The position numbers were made by a program, and so were the translations under genes. DNA of 26,678 bases from the NCBI GenBank assembly GCA_046704565.1, contig JBJKRP010000054.1, positions 1-26,678 on the forward strand. The letters run 5' to 3'. Source of the DNA: FEN-1297 sp046704565 (GTDB lineage: Bacteria > Bacteroidota > Ignavibacteria > Ignavibacteriales > Ignavibacteriaceae). The notes under the pieces were generated by a model that saw only the letters and a list, made by a program, of their open reading frames with translations, was not told the origin of the DNA and made no database searches. Positions within the stretch are counted from its first letter, which is position 1. The number at the start of each line of letters is the position of its first letter. Shown here piece after piece: positions 14,035 through 23,200 of this stretch.

Positions 14035-14502
14035 TTAAAGCAGGTCTGCAAAAATTGCGTCCACCACTTTATGCAAATCGTTTGGTGTTAGGCAAACCTG
14101 CATTCCTCTTAAGCCGGCACTAACATAAATTTTCTCAAAGAGCTGGGAAGTTTCCTCGATGAAAACCGGGTAATCCCTTTTCATACCTATCGGAGAGCAC
14201 CCGCCGCGGACATAACCGGTAAGCTGAAAAAGCTCCTTAGTCTTAACCATCTCAATTTTCTTATTCCCGCTTACTGAAGCTGCTTTCTTAAGATTTAGTT
14301 CTTCCGAAACGGGAATACAAAAAATGTTGATACCGTTTTTATCTCCATGCGCCACTAAAGTTTTGAAAACCGTTTCCACTACAGCGCCGATCTTTTTTGC
14401 GACGCTTGGACGGCTCAAGTCTTCCTCATCTACCTCATAAGAATGAACTGTGAACGGGACGCCGCGTGATTCAAGTATACGGACAGCATTTGTTTTATTC
14501 AT
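14035..14502 (-). CDS. ybaK: YbaK/EbsC-type aminoacyl-tRNA deacylase
   Basis: YbaK hydrolyses Cys-tRNA(Pro) formed by mischarging, a trans-editing role in translation. The 155-residue product carries the family's essential Lys (Lys47 in VFKTL), the GGCSPIGMK motif, and the usual N-terminal SxxVAKxIG-like helix (RPSVAKKIGA). The length is normal. It starts 5 bases after the stop of the upstream ABC ATPase gene and is therefore the last gene of that minus-strand operon. No functional link between tRNA editing and peptide transport is known to me, so the pairing may be incidental. Exact tRNA specificity within the YbaK/ProX superfamily cannot be told from sequence alone. Confidence 0.88.
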   Translation of the reverse strand: MNKTNAVRILESRGVPFTVHSYEVDEEDLSRPSVAKKIGAVVETVFKTLVAHGDKNGINIFCIPVSEELNLKKAASVSGNKKIEMVKTKELFQLTGYVRGGCSPIGMKRDYPVFIEETSQLFEKIYVSAGLRGMQVCLTPNDLHKVVDAIFADLL

Positions 14503-14507
14503 TATAA

Positions 14508-15314
14508 TTATGAAGAAGTCTTTTCCATTTCGAACCGCAGTTCATCGTAAGTCAGTTCATAGCCCTCGGCTTTTAATAAGAACCTCGTGTAAGGATGTTC
14601 CGGTGAGCTGAAAATTTCATCAACATTTCCGCTCTCAACTATTTCCCCTTTGTACATAATCAGAATTTCGCTGCAAAGCTTCCGGAGTATCTTTAAGTTA
14701 TGCGCAATACAAATCATCGTTAGACCGGTTTCATCATTGATTTTTCTGAAAAGATTTAGAAGGTTCAACTGGGACCCGGCATCCTGCGCGGAGAAAGGCT
14801 CATCTAAAATTAGGAGCTCCGGTTTAACAGCCAGCATTCTTGCAAGTGCAGCCCGCTGCTGTTCGCCCCCGCTCAGCTCATAGCCTTTACGATCCCACAA
14901 ATGTTCCGGGAAGTTCAGCGAGCGAAAAATATTTTCAGCCTCACCCGCGGAGTTCTTATTATTTCTATTTCTTGCCGAAGCAGCCTCTTTAACAACATCG
15001 CTTATAATTCTAAAAGGATTTAGTATCTCGCCGTTATTCTGGAATAAAATCTGGATCGGGCTGATCTTAGTCGTCTCCCATTCGCCGGATTTATTGAACA
15101 CTATCCTGCCGCTCGATTGAGGAATGACTCCTGCAATAATTTTTGCCAGCGTTGTTTTGCCGCTGCCTGATTCGCCTGCAATGCCAAGTATCCTTCCGCG
15201 TCCGAGACGGAAAGAGATATCTTTTAATATATCCTTTATGGGTTCCCCCGGGCTGAAAAATCCGCTCTTTTCTACTTTATAAAAAATATTTTCCGCAATC
15301 AGCAAATCATTCAT
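14508..15314 (-). CDS. Oligopeptide-type ABC transporter ATPase (OppF/DppF-like)
   Basis: A 268-residue cytoplasmic ATPase that should pair with the second ATPase gene to power the divergently encoded permeases. Visible motifs are Walker A GESGSGKT (47-54), the Q-loop in ILFQNN, the signature LSGGEQQ (147-153), Walker B LLILDEP (167-173) and the switch His in CIAHN. The tail GEIVESGNVDEIFSSPEHPYTRFLL-like region, here ending near residue 250, is the mark of peptide/nickel importers. It stops short of the usual C-terminal extension. Its ATG overlaps the stop of the preceding ATPase gene (ATGA, 4 bases), which indicates translational coupling. Substrate class is inferred from family and neighbours. 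Confidence 0.9.
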   Translation of the reverse strand: MNDLLIAENIFYKVEKSGFFSPGEPIKDILKDISFRLGRGRILGIAGESGSGKTTLAKIIAGVIPQSSGRIVFNKSGEWETTKISPIQILFQNNGEILNPFRIISDVVKEAASARNRNNKNSAGEAENIFRSLNFPEHLWDRKGYELSGGEQQRAALARMLAVKPELLILDEPFSAQDAGSQLNLLNLFRKINDETGLTMICIAHNLKILRKLCSEILIMYKGEIVESGNVDEIFSSPEHPYTRFLLKAEGYELTYDELRFEMEKTSS

Positions 15315-16084
15315 AGAGATAACCGTTTGTATGAGTCCAGAAAAGAGTCAACAATTCCGTTTCCTTCCGGGTTAAAAAAATCTTTGCAAGGATAGAACTT
15401 ACTAAGCCTGCCGCCGGATAAAAATGCAACTTCATCGCTCACCTTCTTAGCAAAGTCAAGGTCATGAGTAACAAGAAGAACTGCCCGACCATTCAATCCG
15501 TTATTGCCAGTACTGCCGGAAACAAATTCTCTCAATTTTAAAAGGAACAGGTTTGAAATTGCCAGATCTATCCCCGAAGTCGGCTCATCTAAAATAATAA
15601 TTTGAGGACGGGCGAGAAGAGCCAGGACAAAATTTATTCTCTGAGCCATCCCGCCGCTTACCTCGTATGGATAAAGCTTAAGCAGCTCCTCCGCTTTAGG
15701 CAAAAGGAAATATTCCAGTAGGGGTTCAATGTCATCTTCTATTTTAGCCAGCCTGTTAAAGTAGTATCCGAACCTTTTCAGATGATCGAAGCTGCCCACC
15801 GCATCCTGGAAAACATATTTTATTTTATCTCTTCTTAACTGAAGCAGACTGTCGTAATCAAGAGAGAGTAAATCTTTGCCGCCGAATATAACATTTCCCA
15901 CAACCGAATATAGCCGGGGATTAAGCAAGCCTGTAAGCGATTTAATCAAAGTCGTCTTGCCGCTGCCGTTCGTTCCGACTATTGTAAAGACAGCGCCTTT
16001 CCGGAGTTCAAACTCTACCCCAGTCAGTAAAGTCCTTTTTCCTTTAAGCGAAAGCTCTTTTATTTCAGATCTGATCATTTCCAA
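15311..16084 (-). CDS. Oligopeptide-type ABC transporter ATPase (OppD/DppD-like), short
   Basis: A 257-residue ATPase with Walker A GTNGSGKT (37-44), Q-loop Gln93 in VFQDAVGSF, signature VSGGMAQ (142-148), Walker B IIILDEP and the switch region LLVTHDLDFA. OppD proteins are usually well over 300 residues with a C-terminal peptide-transporter domain; this one ends soon after the core. The start could be TTG at 16084 or ATG at 16078; neither has a clear ribosome-binding site. It is the first gene of the minus-strand ATPase operon and diverges from the solute-binding protein gene across an AT-rich 80-base gap that must hold both promoters. It probably forms a heterodimer with the OppF-like partner. 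Confidence 0.88.
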   Translation of the reverse strand: MEMIRSEIKELSLKGKRTLLTGVEFELRKGAVFTIVGTNGSGKTTLIKSLTGLLNPRLYSVVGNVIFGGKDLLSLDYDSLLQLRRDKIKYVFQDAVGSFDHLKRFGYYFNRLAKIEDDIEPLLEYFLLPKAEELLKLYPYEVSGGMAQRINFVLALLARPQIIILDEPTSGIDLAISNLFLLKLREFVSGSTGNNGLNGRAVLLVTHDLDFAKKVSDEVAFLSGGRLSKFYPCKDFFNPEGNGIVDSFLDSYKRLSL

Positions 16085-16164
16085 GAGACAATTACATTTT
16101 TAATTTAGGAAACAAAATAATAAATTAACATTAAAATTATTAGTAATATTTTTCTATCCGGCAC

Positions 16165-17823
16165 ATGAAAAACAAATATCTACTATTAGCCCTTCTATTT
16201 TTCACAGCCCTCTTTTTATCTTCCTGTACCAGAGAAGTTCCTATCGCTCAGAACCGGGTTGTGGTTGCAATTTCATCTGATATCGAATCGACAAATCCTT
16301 TGTTCGCTTTTAACATCGATGAGGGAACAATATCGGAGCTTCTGTATTTAAGCCTTGTAAGGCACGGCTGGAATTTTGATACAGGCAGCATGACGACTTC
16401 ACCTATGCTGGCAAAAAGCTGGGAGTGGAACAAAGACTCTTCTTCAATTACATTAGATTTGCGGGACGATGTAAAGTGGTCAGACGGCAAACCTGTAACT
16501 GCAGAAGACGTTGTCTTTTCATTCGATGTCTACTCCGACCCGCTGGTACAGAGCAAGCTTTACGGCTCGTTCAAGCATTTTTATACCGATACCTCAATGC
16601 ATGTCGATCTTAAAAGGACTTTCGACGTTATAAATCCGTACAAGCTTATAATCAACTTCAAAAAGAACTCAGCCTCTTCTTTCTATGATTTTGATTTCCC
16701 GATAATTCCCGAACATGTTTATAAAAGTTTAAGCCGCAAAGATTTTGTAACGGCGGAAAAGGAAATTAAACCGGTTACAGATGGTCCGTTCGAGCTTTCT
16801 TCATGGAATAAAAACCAATCGATTATTCTGAAGGCGAATAAGAGTTCCTTCCTTTATAATTCCGGCAACATAAATGAACTGATTTTCAAGATAGTACCGG
16901 ATTATTATTCGCAGTTAACACAGTTGAAACGCGGCGAGATTGATTTTATGCAGGACATTAGAGCCGATGACTACCCCCTCCTCAGGAGACAGGATAATCT
17001 TCAGCTTACATCGCTTCAAGGGCGGGAGTATGATTATGTCGGCTGGAATAATTTAGATCCGGATGTATATAAAAAATCAAAGCGCATTGTTCCGAACAGG
17101 CTTTTCGGAAGTGCACTGGTAAGGACGGCATTAACGTATGCAATCAACCGCGCTGAAATTCTCCATGAGTTTTTAGACAACCATGGCGAGGTAGCTTTTG
17201 GTCCGGTTGCTCCTATTTTCACTTCGGCAAACGATACTTCTTTGAAGCCGCTCCCCTATTCTCCCGATAAGGCAAAGCTGCTGCTGGCTGAGGCTGGATG
17301 GAAAGAAAATAAAAGTACGGGTATACTTCAAAGGGGAGGCAAGGATTTTTCCTTCACGCTTGACATTCCGTCTGGCAACCCGCGCCGGGAATTTGCTGCA
17401 ACTGTAATCCGTAATAACCTACGCGAAATCGGAATCAATATGAATATTGAAAAGCTTGAGCCCGAAGTTTTTTTCCAGAAAATGTTTGCCAGAGAATTGA
17501 ATGCATGGATGGCAGGCTGGTCCGTCTCAATACCGCCGGATTTAAAACAATTCTGGTATTCAAAGCTTGACGACGCCCCGCTTAATGTTGCAAGCTATCA
17601 AAGCAAGGCTGCGGACAATCTGCTTGACGAGATAGAATCTACGAGATCTGGAAAGCTGCGGGATGATCTTTACAGGAAACTGCAGACTATAATTTACAGG
17701 GACAAACCGGTAACTTTTCTTTACTGGATCGACAACCTGATGGCATATAACAAGCGGATAACCAATTTTAAGCTTACCCCCTTAGGTCCATTCCAAAAAT
17801 GCTGGGAGTGGTCAGTTAGATAG
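16165..17823 (+). CDS. ABC transporter solute-binding lipoprotein, family 5 (peptide type)
   Basis: A 552-residue extracytoplasmic binding protein. The signal peptide ends in the lipobox LSSC with Cys21 as the lipidated residue, so the mature protein is anchored to a membrane. The rest follows the family 5 fold: the opening SDIESTNPLFAFN, SPMLAKSWEWN, RDDVKWSDGKPVTAEDVVFSF (longer in full), the domain hinge region, and the closing DKPVTFLYW near the C-terminus. Family 5 proteins bind oligopeptides, dipeptides, nickel or some sugars, so the ligand cannot be fixed. It opens the plus-strand operon, with the first permease 7 bases downstream. A possible -7-like box (TATTTTTC) lies within 20 bases of the ATG. 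Confidence 0.92.
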   Translation: MKNKYLLLALLFFTALFLSSCTREVPIAQNRVVVAISSDIESTNPLFAFNIDEGTISELLYLSLVRHGWNFDTGSMTTSPMLAKSWEWNKDSSSITLDLRDDVKWSDGKPVTAEDVVFSFDVYSDPLVQSKLYGSFKHFYTDTSMHVDLKRTFDVINPYKLIINFKKNSASSFYDFDFPIIPEHVYKSLSRKDFVTAEKEIKPVTDGPFELSSWNKNQSIILKANKSSFLYNSGNINELIFKIVPDYYSQLTQLKRGEIDFMQDIRADDYPLLRRQDNLQLTSLQGREYDYVGWNNLDPDVYKKSKRIVPNRLFGSALVRTALTYAINRAEILHEFLDNHGEVAFGPVAPIFTSANDTSLKPLPYSPDKAKLLLAEAGWKENKSTGILQRGGKDFSFTLDIPSGNPRREFAATVIRNNLREIGINMNIEKLEPEVFFQKMFARELNAWMAGWSVSIPPDLKQFWYSKLDDAPLNVASYQSKAADNLLDEIESTRSGKLRDDLYRKLQTIIYRDKPVTFLYWIDNLMAYNKRITNFKLTPLGPFQKCWEWSVR

Positions 17824-17830
17824 ATACCGT

Positions 17831-18838
17831 ATGATAAAAAAACAGTCCGCCGGTTCTAATGGAATTATAAAGCTTTTGTTGAGAAGAGTGATGACTTCTC
17901 TTGTTGTCCTGTTCTTAATGATAACGTTTTTATTTTTTCTACTGAGGATCGCGCCGGGTGACCCCTCGCAGAAATTTGTTTCACCGGATTTAAGCCCGCA
18001 CCTGGCGGCAGCCGTAAGACAGTCTTTCGATCTTAATAGTTCTCTTTTAGACCAATACAAGACGTTCATTTTAAACCTAAGCAGAGGCGACTTCGGTATA
18101 TCTTACACCTACCGTATACCGGTAATAGAGGTGATTGGTCAGTTCCTTCCATTCACCATAATTTTTTCTTTGATTTGTTTTATAATCCAGGTTAGTGCGG
18201 GATTCCTGCTTGCACTTTTTGCCGTAAAAAAAATCAATGGAACGCGGGACAAGTTGATTTCCAGGGCAAGCATAATGGTTTACGCTATGCCTTCGTTTGT
18301 AATAGGAGTTGCGCTTATCTTTATCTTCTCCGGTCTTCTGAATATTTTTCCTTCATCGGGGCTAAGCTCGTTTGATTCGGGTTCATACAATTTTTTCCAG
18401 AAGATCGCTGATTACGCCAGGCACATGCTTCTGCCGGTAATTACTTTATCACTTGGCGGCATTGCTGTTTATTATAAGTACCTCCGCGATAACCTCGAGG
18501 AAACTTACAACAAAGGATTCGTAGAGAACCTGCGCGCTAATGGATTTGCGGAAAGTGAAATAACAAGGAAGCACGTTATACCAAATGCGGTCAGCCCGTT
18601 AATTGCGGTTGCGGGGGTAGAGCTTGGGCTGCTGTTCGGCGGCGCATTGATTACAGAAGTCATTTTTGCATTGCCCGGAATGGGAAGGCTTACCGTGAAC
18701 GCAATCTTATCCAGAGACTATCCGCTGGTTACCGGGTGTACTTTTATATCAGGCGTCCTGGTAATCTTCACAAATCTTGCCGCAGATTTGATAAAGGCAA
18801 AGCTTGATAAAAGAATTGTGAAAGGGATCCTGAATTAG
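17831..18838 (+). CDS. ABC transporter permease, DppB/OppB type
   Basis: A 335-residue inner-membrane permease. It has the N-terminal helix followed by RIAPGDP, the extracytoplasmic segment LNLSRGDFGISYTYRIPV, and the ATPase-contact loop near ENLRANGFAESEI. The C-terminal family stretch GALITEVIFALPGMGRLTVN leads into RDYPLV. About six membrane helices are expected, normal for the family. It begins 7 bases after the binding-protein stop, so the two are in one transcript. A 115-base gap, unusual for this tight operon, separates it from the second permease gene; that gap has no open frame I can support. Confidence 0.92.
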   Translation: MIKKQSAGSNGIIKLLLRRVMTSLVVLFLMITFLFFLLRIAPGDPSQKFVSPDLSPHLAAAVRQSFDLNSSLLDQYKTFILNLSRGDFGISYTYRIPVIEVIGQFLPFTIIFSLICFIIQVSAGFLLALFAVKKINGTRDKLISRASIMVYAMPSFVIGVALIFIFSGLLNIFPSSGLSSFDSGSYNFFQKIADYARHMLLPVITLSLGGIAVYYKYLRDNLEETYNKGFVENLRANGFAESEITRKHVIPNAVSPLIAVAGVELGLLFGGALITEVIFALPGMGRLTVNAILSRDYPLVTGCTFISGVLVIFTNLAADLIKAKLDKRIVKGILN

Positions 18839-18953
18839 ATGACGCTTGCAGCAAAGGACAACCAACCATTCTTTCATATAGAGATTTTTTATGCCCGCTT
18901 GTTAATATTTGATTGCCTGGTGCCCGGTATCAGTAATCCGAAGGTGAATTTCT

Positions 18954-20240
18954 ATGACGGCTTATAGAATACACCTGAAGGTCTGGCATTTAATTATTTT
19001 TTCTTTTGCCGTGTTATTTCTGCTGCGGTTTAATTTTATAATCAACTCGGTACTGCTCGCCATCCAAACGATAAGGCTTATATTTGTAGCGCCTTCATTT
19101 GTGCTGCCTCAGATCAATTTTCAATTTGCCGACCCGCTCGTCTCATCTGTCTTAGTAATAATTATACCTATAATTATTCTCTTTAATCACGGCGCTGAAT
19201 TTTTTGAGAAGAAAATTAATTTTACGTCGGTAGTAATTGTCATACTCTCGATCTTCTTTTTCCTTGCGCCGCTTGCGGCAGGAACAAACCCGGACTTTCA
19301 AAAGAACTTATCGGTAACAAAGCTTCTGCCTCCTTTCAGCAGGGTCAAAATTCTGCATTTGAAATCGGAAAACGGCACGGTAAGCGATAAGAATTATTTT
19401 TTCTTACTGAAAAAATTGGTTGTAAAAAGGTCATTCGATGAGAGATTGGTTTTTGCCGACAGCATAGTTAACTCCTCAAATGTAATCTGTTACCAGGGTG
19501 GGTTTGCCGCAAAGTTTCCTAAAGAACAGGTAGAATTCAGGCAAGGTAAACCGGTTGTCTCTTCAAGAATATTTCTTTTGGGAACGGACGAATACGGCAG
19601 GGATATCTTTTCAAGATTAATTTACGGCGCAAGAATATCTTTATTCGTCGGCTTAGGCTCTGTGCTTGTTTCTTTAGTGCTCGGTATTTCTCTCGGGTTT
19701 GCTGCAGGTTATCCGGGAGGAATAACAGATTCGTTATTGAGCAGAGTAACGGACATGTTCCTTGCCTTCCCGGTAATCTTTTTTATAATTTTAATTATCG
19801 CCTTATTCGGCAACTCAATTGTAAGCGTTATTTTTGTCCTTGGCTTTTCCGGTTGGATGAGTCTGTTCAAGATTGTAAGAGGAGAAGTAATCTCGCTAAA
19901 GAATAAAGACTACTTTATAACTGCCCGCTTGACCGGGCTGACAAGGACACGGCTGCTGACAAAAGAAATTCTCCCTGTTATAATTGCGCCGGTAATTGTT
20001 AATTTGGTTTTTCAATATGGAAATGTAATTTTAGCAGAGGCGGCGTTAAGCTATCTCGGGCTGGGTACCGGAAGCTCTTATCCTTCATGGGGAGCGATGA
20101 TAGAGTCCGGACAAAGCTATTTATCGCAGGCTTGGTGGATGATCTTGTTCCCGGGGCTTGCACTGTTCTTTACGCTTCTTGCGGCGAATAATTTAGGAAA
20201 AGAGATAAATACATATTTTAATCCCAGGTTGGAAGAATGA
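18954..20240 (+). CDS. ABC transporter permease, DppC/OppC type with enlarged N-terminal part
   Basis: At 428 residues this is over 100 longer than typical DppC/OppC. The C-terminal half is standard: LGTDEYGRDIFSRLIYGARI begins at residue 209, and the ATPase-contact region TARLTGLTRTRLL and SYLGLGTGSSYPSWGAMI follow. Before it are three hydrophobic segments (about 11-31, 60-78, 91-108). The third, ending APLAAGTNPDFQKNLS, corresponds to the usual first helix. The loop between it and LGTDEYGRD is about 100 residues instead of roughly 50. Two extra helices and a larger outer loop could contact the binding protein or a sensor partner. The ATG has AAGGTG 8 bases upstream. Its stop overlaps the kinase start (ATGA). 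Confidence 0.88.
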   Translation: MTAYRIHLKVWHLIIFSFAVLFLLRFNFIINSVLLAIQTIRLIFVAPSFVLPQINFQFADPLVSSVLVIIIPIIILFNHGAEFFEKKINFTSVVIVILSIFFFLAPLAAGTNPDFQKNLSVTKLLPPFSRVKILHLKSENGTVSDKNYFFLLKKLVVKRSFDERLVFADSIVNSSNVICYQGGFAAKFPKEQVEFRQGKPVVSSRIFLLGTDEYGRDIFSRLIYGARISLFVGLGSVLVSLVLGISLGFAAGYPGGITDSLLSRVTDMFLAFPVIFFIILIIALFGNSIVSVIFVLGFSGWMSLFKIVRGEVISLKNKDYFITARLTGLTRTRLLTKEILPVIIAPVIVNLVFQYGNVILAEAALSYLGLGTGSSYPSWGAMIESGQSYLSQAWWMILFPGLALFFTLLAANNLGKEINTYFNPRLEE

Positions 20241-23200
20241 TAAATCAAAAATACAATATCAAGAAATTGCTGGGAAAAGGAAGAAGCTCGGTCTTTTTAT
20301 GTGAAGACGTCGAGTTTCCCGGGAAAGATATAGCAATTAAAATCTTACCTGATAAGGTTGATGAAGCAGAAATAAAATTTTTCAGAGACGAATTCTTTAC
20401 GCTCCACAAGCTGCATCATCCCAACATAATTAAATCGCTTAGCCTCGGCACTGTACTTGAAAACGATAGGAAAGAGATTTCCACCGGAAGCAGATTTTTT
20501 ACTCTTGAATATTTTGGAGGTAAAAACCTTCTGGAATATAAAAGACTAAAAGACGAAAAGGTTCTGGTGGAGGTTGTAAAGCAAATATGCTCGGTGCTAT
20601 ATTACCTTCACCTATCTAATTATATTTACTATGATCTGAAACCGGAAAATATTTTAGCCGCGGATATAAACGGGCAGCCTGTAATAAAGATGATTGACCT
20701 TGGCTTTGCACAGTACACGGTTGGGAATATCGAGAGCCTGATTCGCGGTACCGCCGAGTATATTGCGCCTGAGATCTTGAGAAACCAGGCTCATGACTTC
20801 CGCGTTGACTTTTACTCACTCGGAATTATTCTTTACCGTATTGTTTACGACCGCTTCCCTTTCAATACGGACAGCGAACTTGAAATTTACAAGGCACACA
20901 TCGAAAAGGAATTTGATTTCCCCGAAACTGGTTTTTCCGGCAAGCTGGTTAACGTAATAAAGAAACTATTAGCCAAGGAGCCGGAGGAAAGATATGGAAA
21001 CGCTGTACAGATTTTAGCAGACCTCGATATACCGATCGATGAAAGCCTGACAAAAGACTGGCTCCCGGCAAAGGTGTTTGCCGACAGAAAAGATTCCCTT
21101 ACAATTCTTAAAACCTATCTTGCAGACAATGCGAGCGGCGAGGTCTTTACGGTCCGCGGTTCAGAAGGCTCCGGGAAGACAACCCTGGCTTATGAAATTT
21201 ATGCTGCTGAAGAAAAGTGCATCTTTATCGAGAACAACAATTCGTTAACGGGGATGGATTTTGTAAAGTCTTTCCTTGATAAAATACTTTTTAATGATTT
21301 TATTTATTCGGGTTTATCAAGAGGATTACGGGAAAAAATAGAAAGCCTTACCCGGAACAACCCGGGAGAGCTGGTTAACAAACTTAAGTCTGTCCTAAGC
21401 GAGATTACGGAAAAGAATAAATTTATCCTTATACTCGACTCATTCAATACTTACAACAGCTTCGCTACAGAGCTTTTCAGGGACTTGATGCCGATCCTGC
21501 AAGTGAACAAAATAAAGGTCATCTTAACCGAAAATACCGACAAGCCTTTTATAACCGACTTCATCCACAACCTGCGTGAAGTCAACTTGTCGCCGTTTAC
21601 CGAAATACATTTAAATGAATACCTGGATAAAAGTTATTCATCGCTTTTCCCGAAGGAAGAATTGAGAAAGCTTATACTTACGTATGCGGACTTGCTTCCC
21701 GGTAATCTTGAAAGCTTCATCAAAGATATAATACTTTTGAAGATACTGACCTTCACACCGGACGGTATTAAGATAAGTACTGACCCTCATTCAGTTGCAC
21801 TGCTTAAAGGCTCGCATGAGGAAATTTACGCTTTGAGGTTCAAGTCTCTGAACAAAGCCGAAAAAGAGGCAGCGCAGTTTATCTCTGCCTTTGAGATTTC
21901 GGTTGACCTTCACGCAGCGTCCGGCTTTCTTAAGCGGACGTATGAAGAGACTGTAAAAATTTTTGAAAAGCTTGAGCAGAAGAATATCATTCATCCGCTT
22001 AAATCAAATGTCAACCCCTTATTTGTCTCCGAAGGCTTAAAAAGGTATGCATATTCAACAATAAAAGAAAAGGATAAGTACCATTCATTAATTTCGAAAT
22101 ATATTAAAAAAGACTTCCCGGACTTTAATAAGCCGGAACTTGCACGGCAGTTTGAATCGGCGGGAGACTTTATTTCGAGCACCTCGGTACTCCGGGATGA
22201 GCTAAAAGAGGCGGAATCAATTTCGGCGTATTCTTACGAGAAGAATATACTTCAACACATTGTCAAATTTCCTCTCGATAAAAATGAGATTACGAAAACA
22301 AAGCTAAGCCTGGCTGATGTGTATTTTAAGCTAAGCGAGTACAGCGATGCATTAAAGCTTTTGGAGGAACTGCTCATTGAAATAACCAATAAGAACGAGA
22401 AACAGCAGCTTCAAATAATGAAAGGACGAAGTCTGATCGGGCTGACGGAATACGAGGAGGGTAGAAAGATCCTTGAGCCGCTGCTTGGCGAAGTTAAAGA
22501 CGACAGCAGCCGTCAGAAACTAATGCTTGAGATTGCAACGGTTGAGTTTAACCTTAACCGGTATGAAAGGTCATTAGCTGCATGTGAAAAGATTATTAAA
22601 GACAGGAGTGCTGAGCCGGAAGACGTCGGGCAGACTTATGAGATGCTCGGATTGATCTCGTTATACAAAGACAACAGCCCTGATGATGCGCTGAAATACT
22701 TTGGCAAGGGATACAAGGCTTATGAGAATGCCGGGCTCAAGTTCAGGCAGGCACAAATGCAGATGAACATCGGCAACATTTACGGCATGAAAGGAGAGAA
22801 TGATAAGGCTTATTCTTTCTGGAACAAATCACTGGAAATAAATCACTCGATTGGCAACCTGGACCAGGAGGCAAAGATTTACGTTAACCTCGGAATATAT
22901 TACCTGGATAACCTGAACTTCGAGAAATCAATTGAATCTTACCGGAAGTCTTCAGCAATCTTTATAAGCCTCGGAAATAAAAAAGGACTTGGGCTTGTGC
23001 AGACAAACCTGGGTGAGATATATACTATTTCCTGCGATTATCAGAATGCATTAGAGTCTCTTACTTCCGCGGTTACAACCTTTGAACGGCTTCAGAACGT
23101 GGAAGAGAAGCTTGAAGCCCTGGTAATGCTTGGAAAGCTAAGCTTTATTACCGGTGATTACGAGGAACTTGATTCCATAATTAAGGCATATAAAGCTACG

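Noticed and set aside
14008..14040. Direct repeat TTTGTTAAAG twice, the second copy covering the ybaK stop
   Set aside because: A single short duplication at a gene end with no structure or context; most likely a slippage or duplication trace.
16085..16164. Search for a sigma-54 promoter driving the transporter operon
   Set aside because: No GG-N10-GC arrangement occurs on either strand of this divergent gap, so self-activation by the encoded activator is not supported here.
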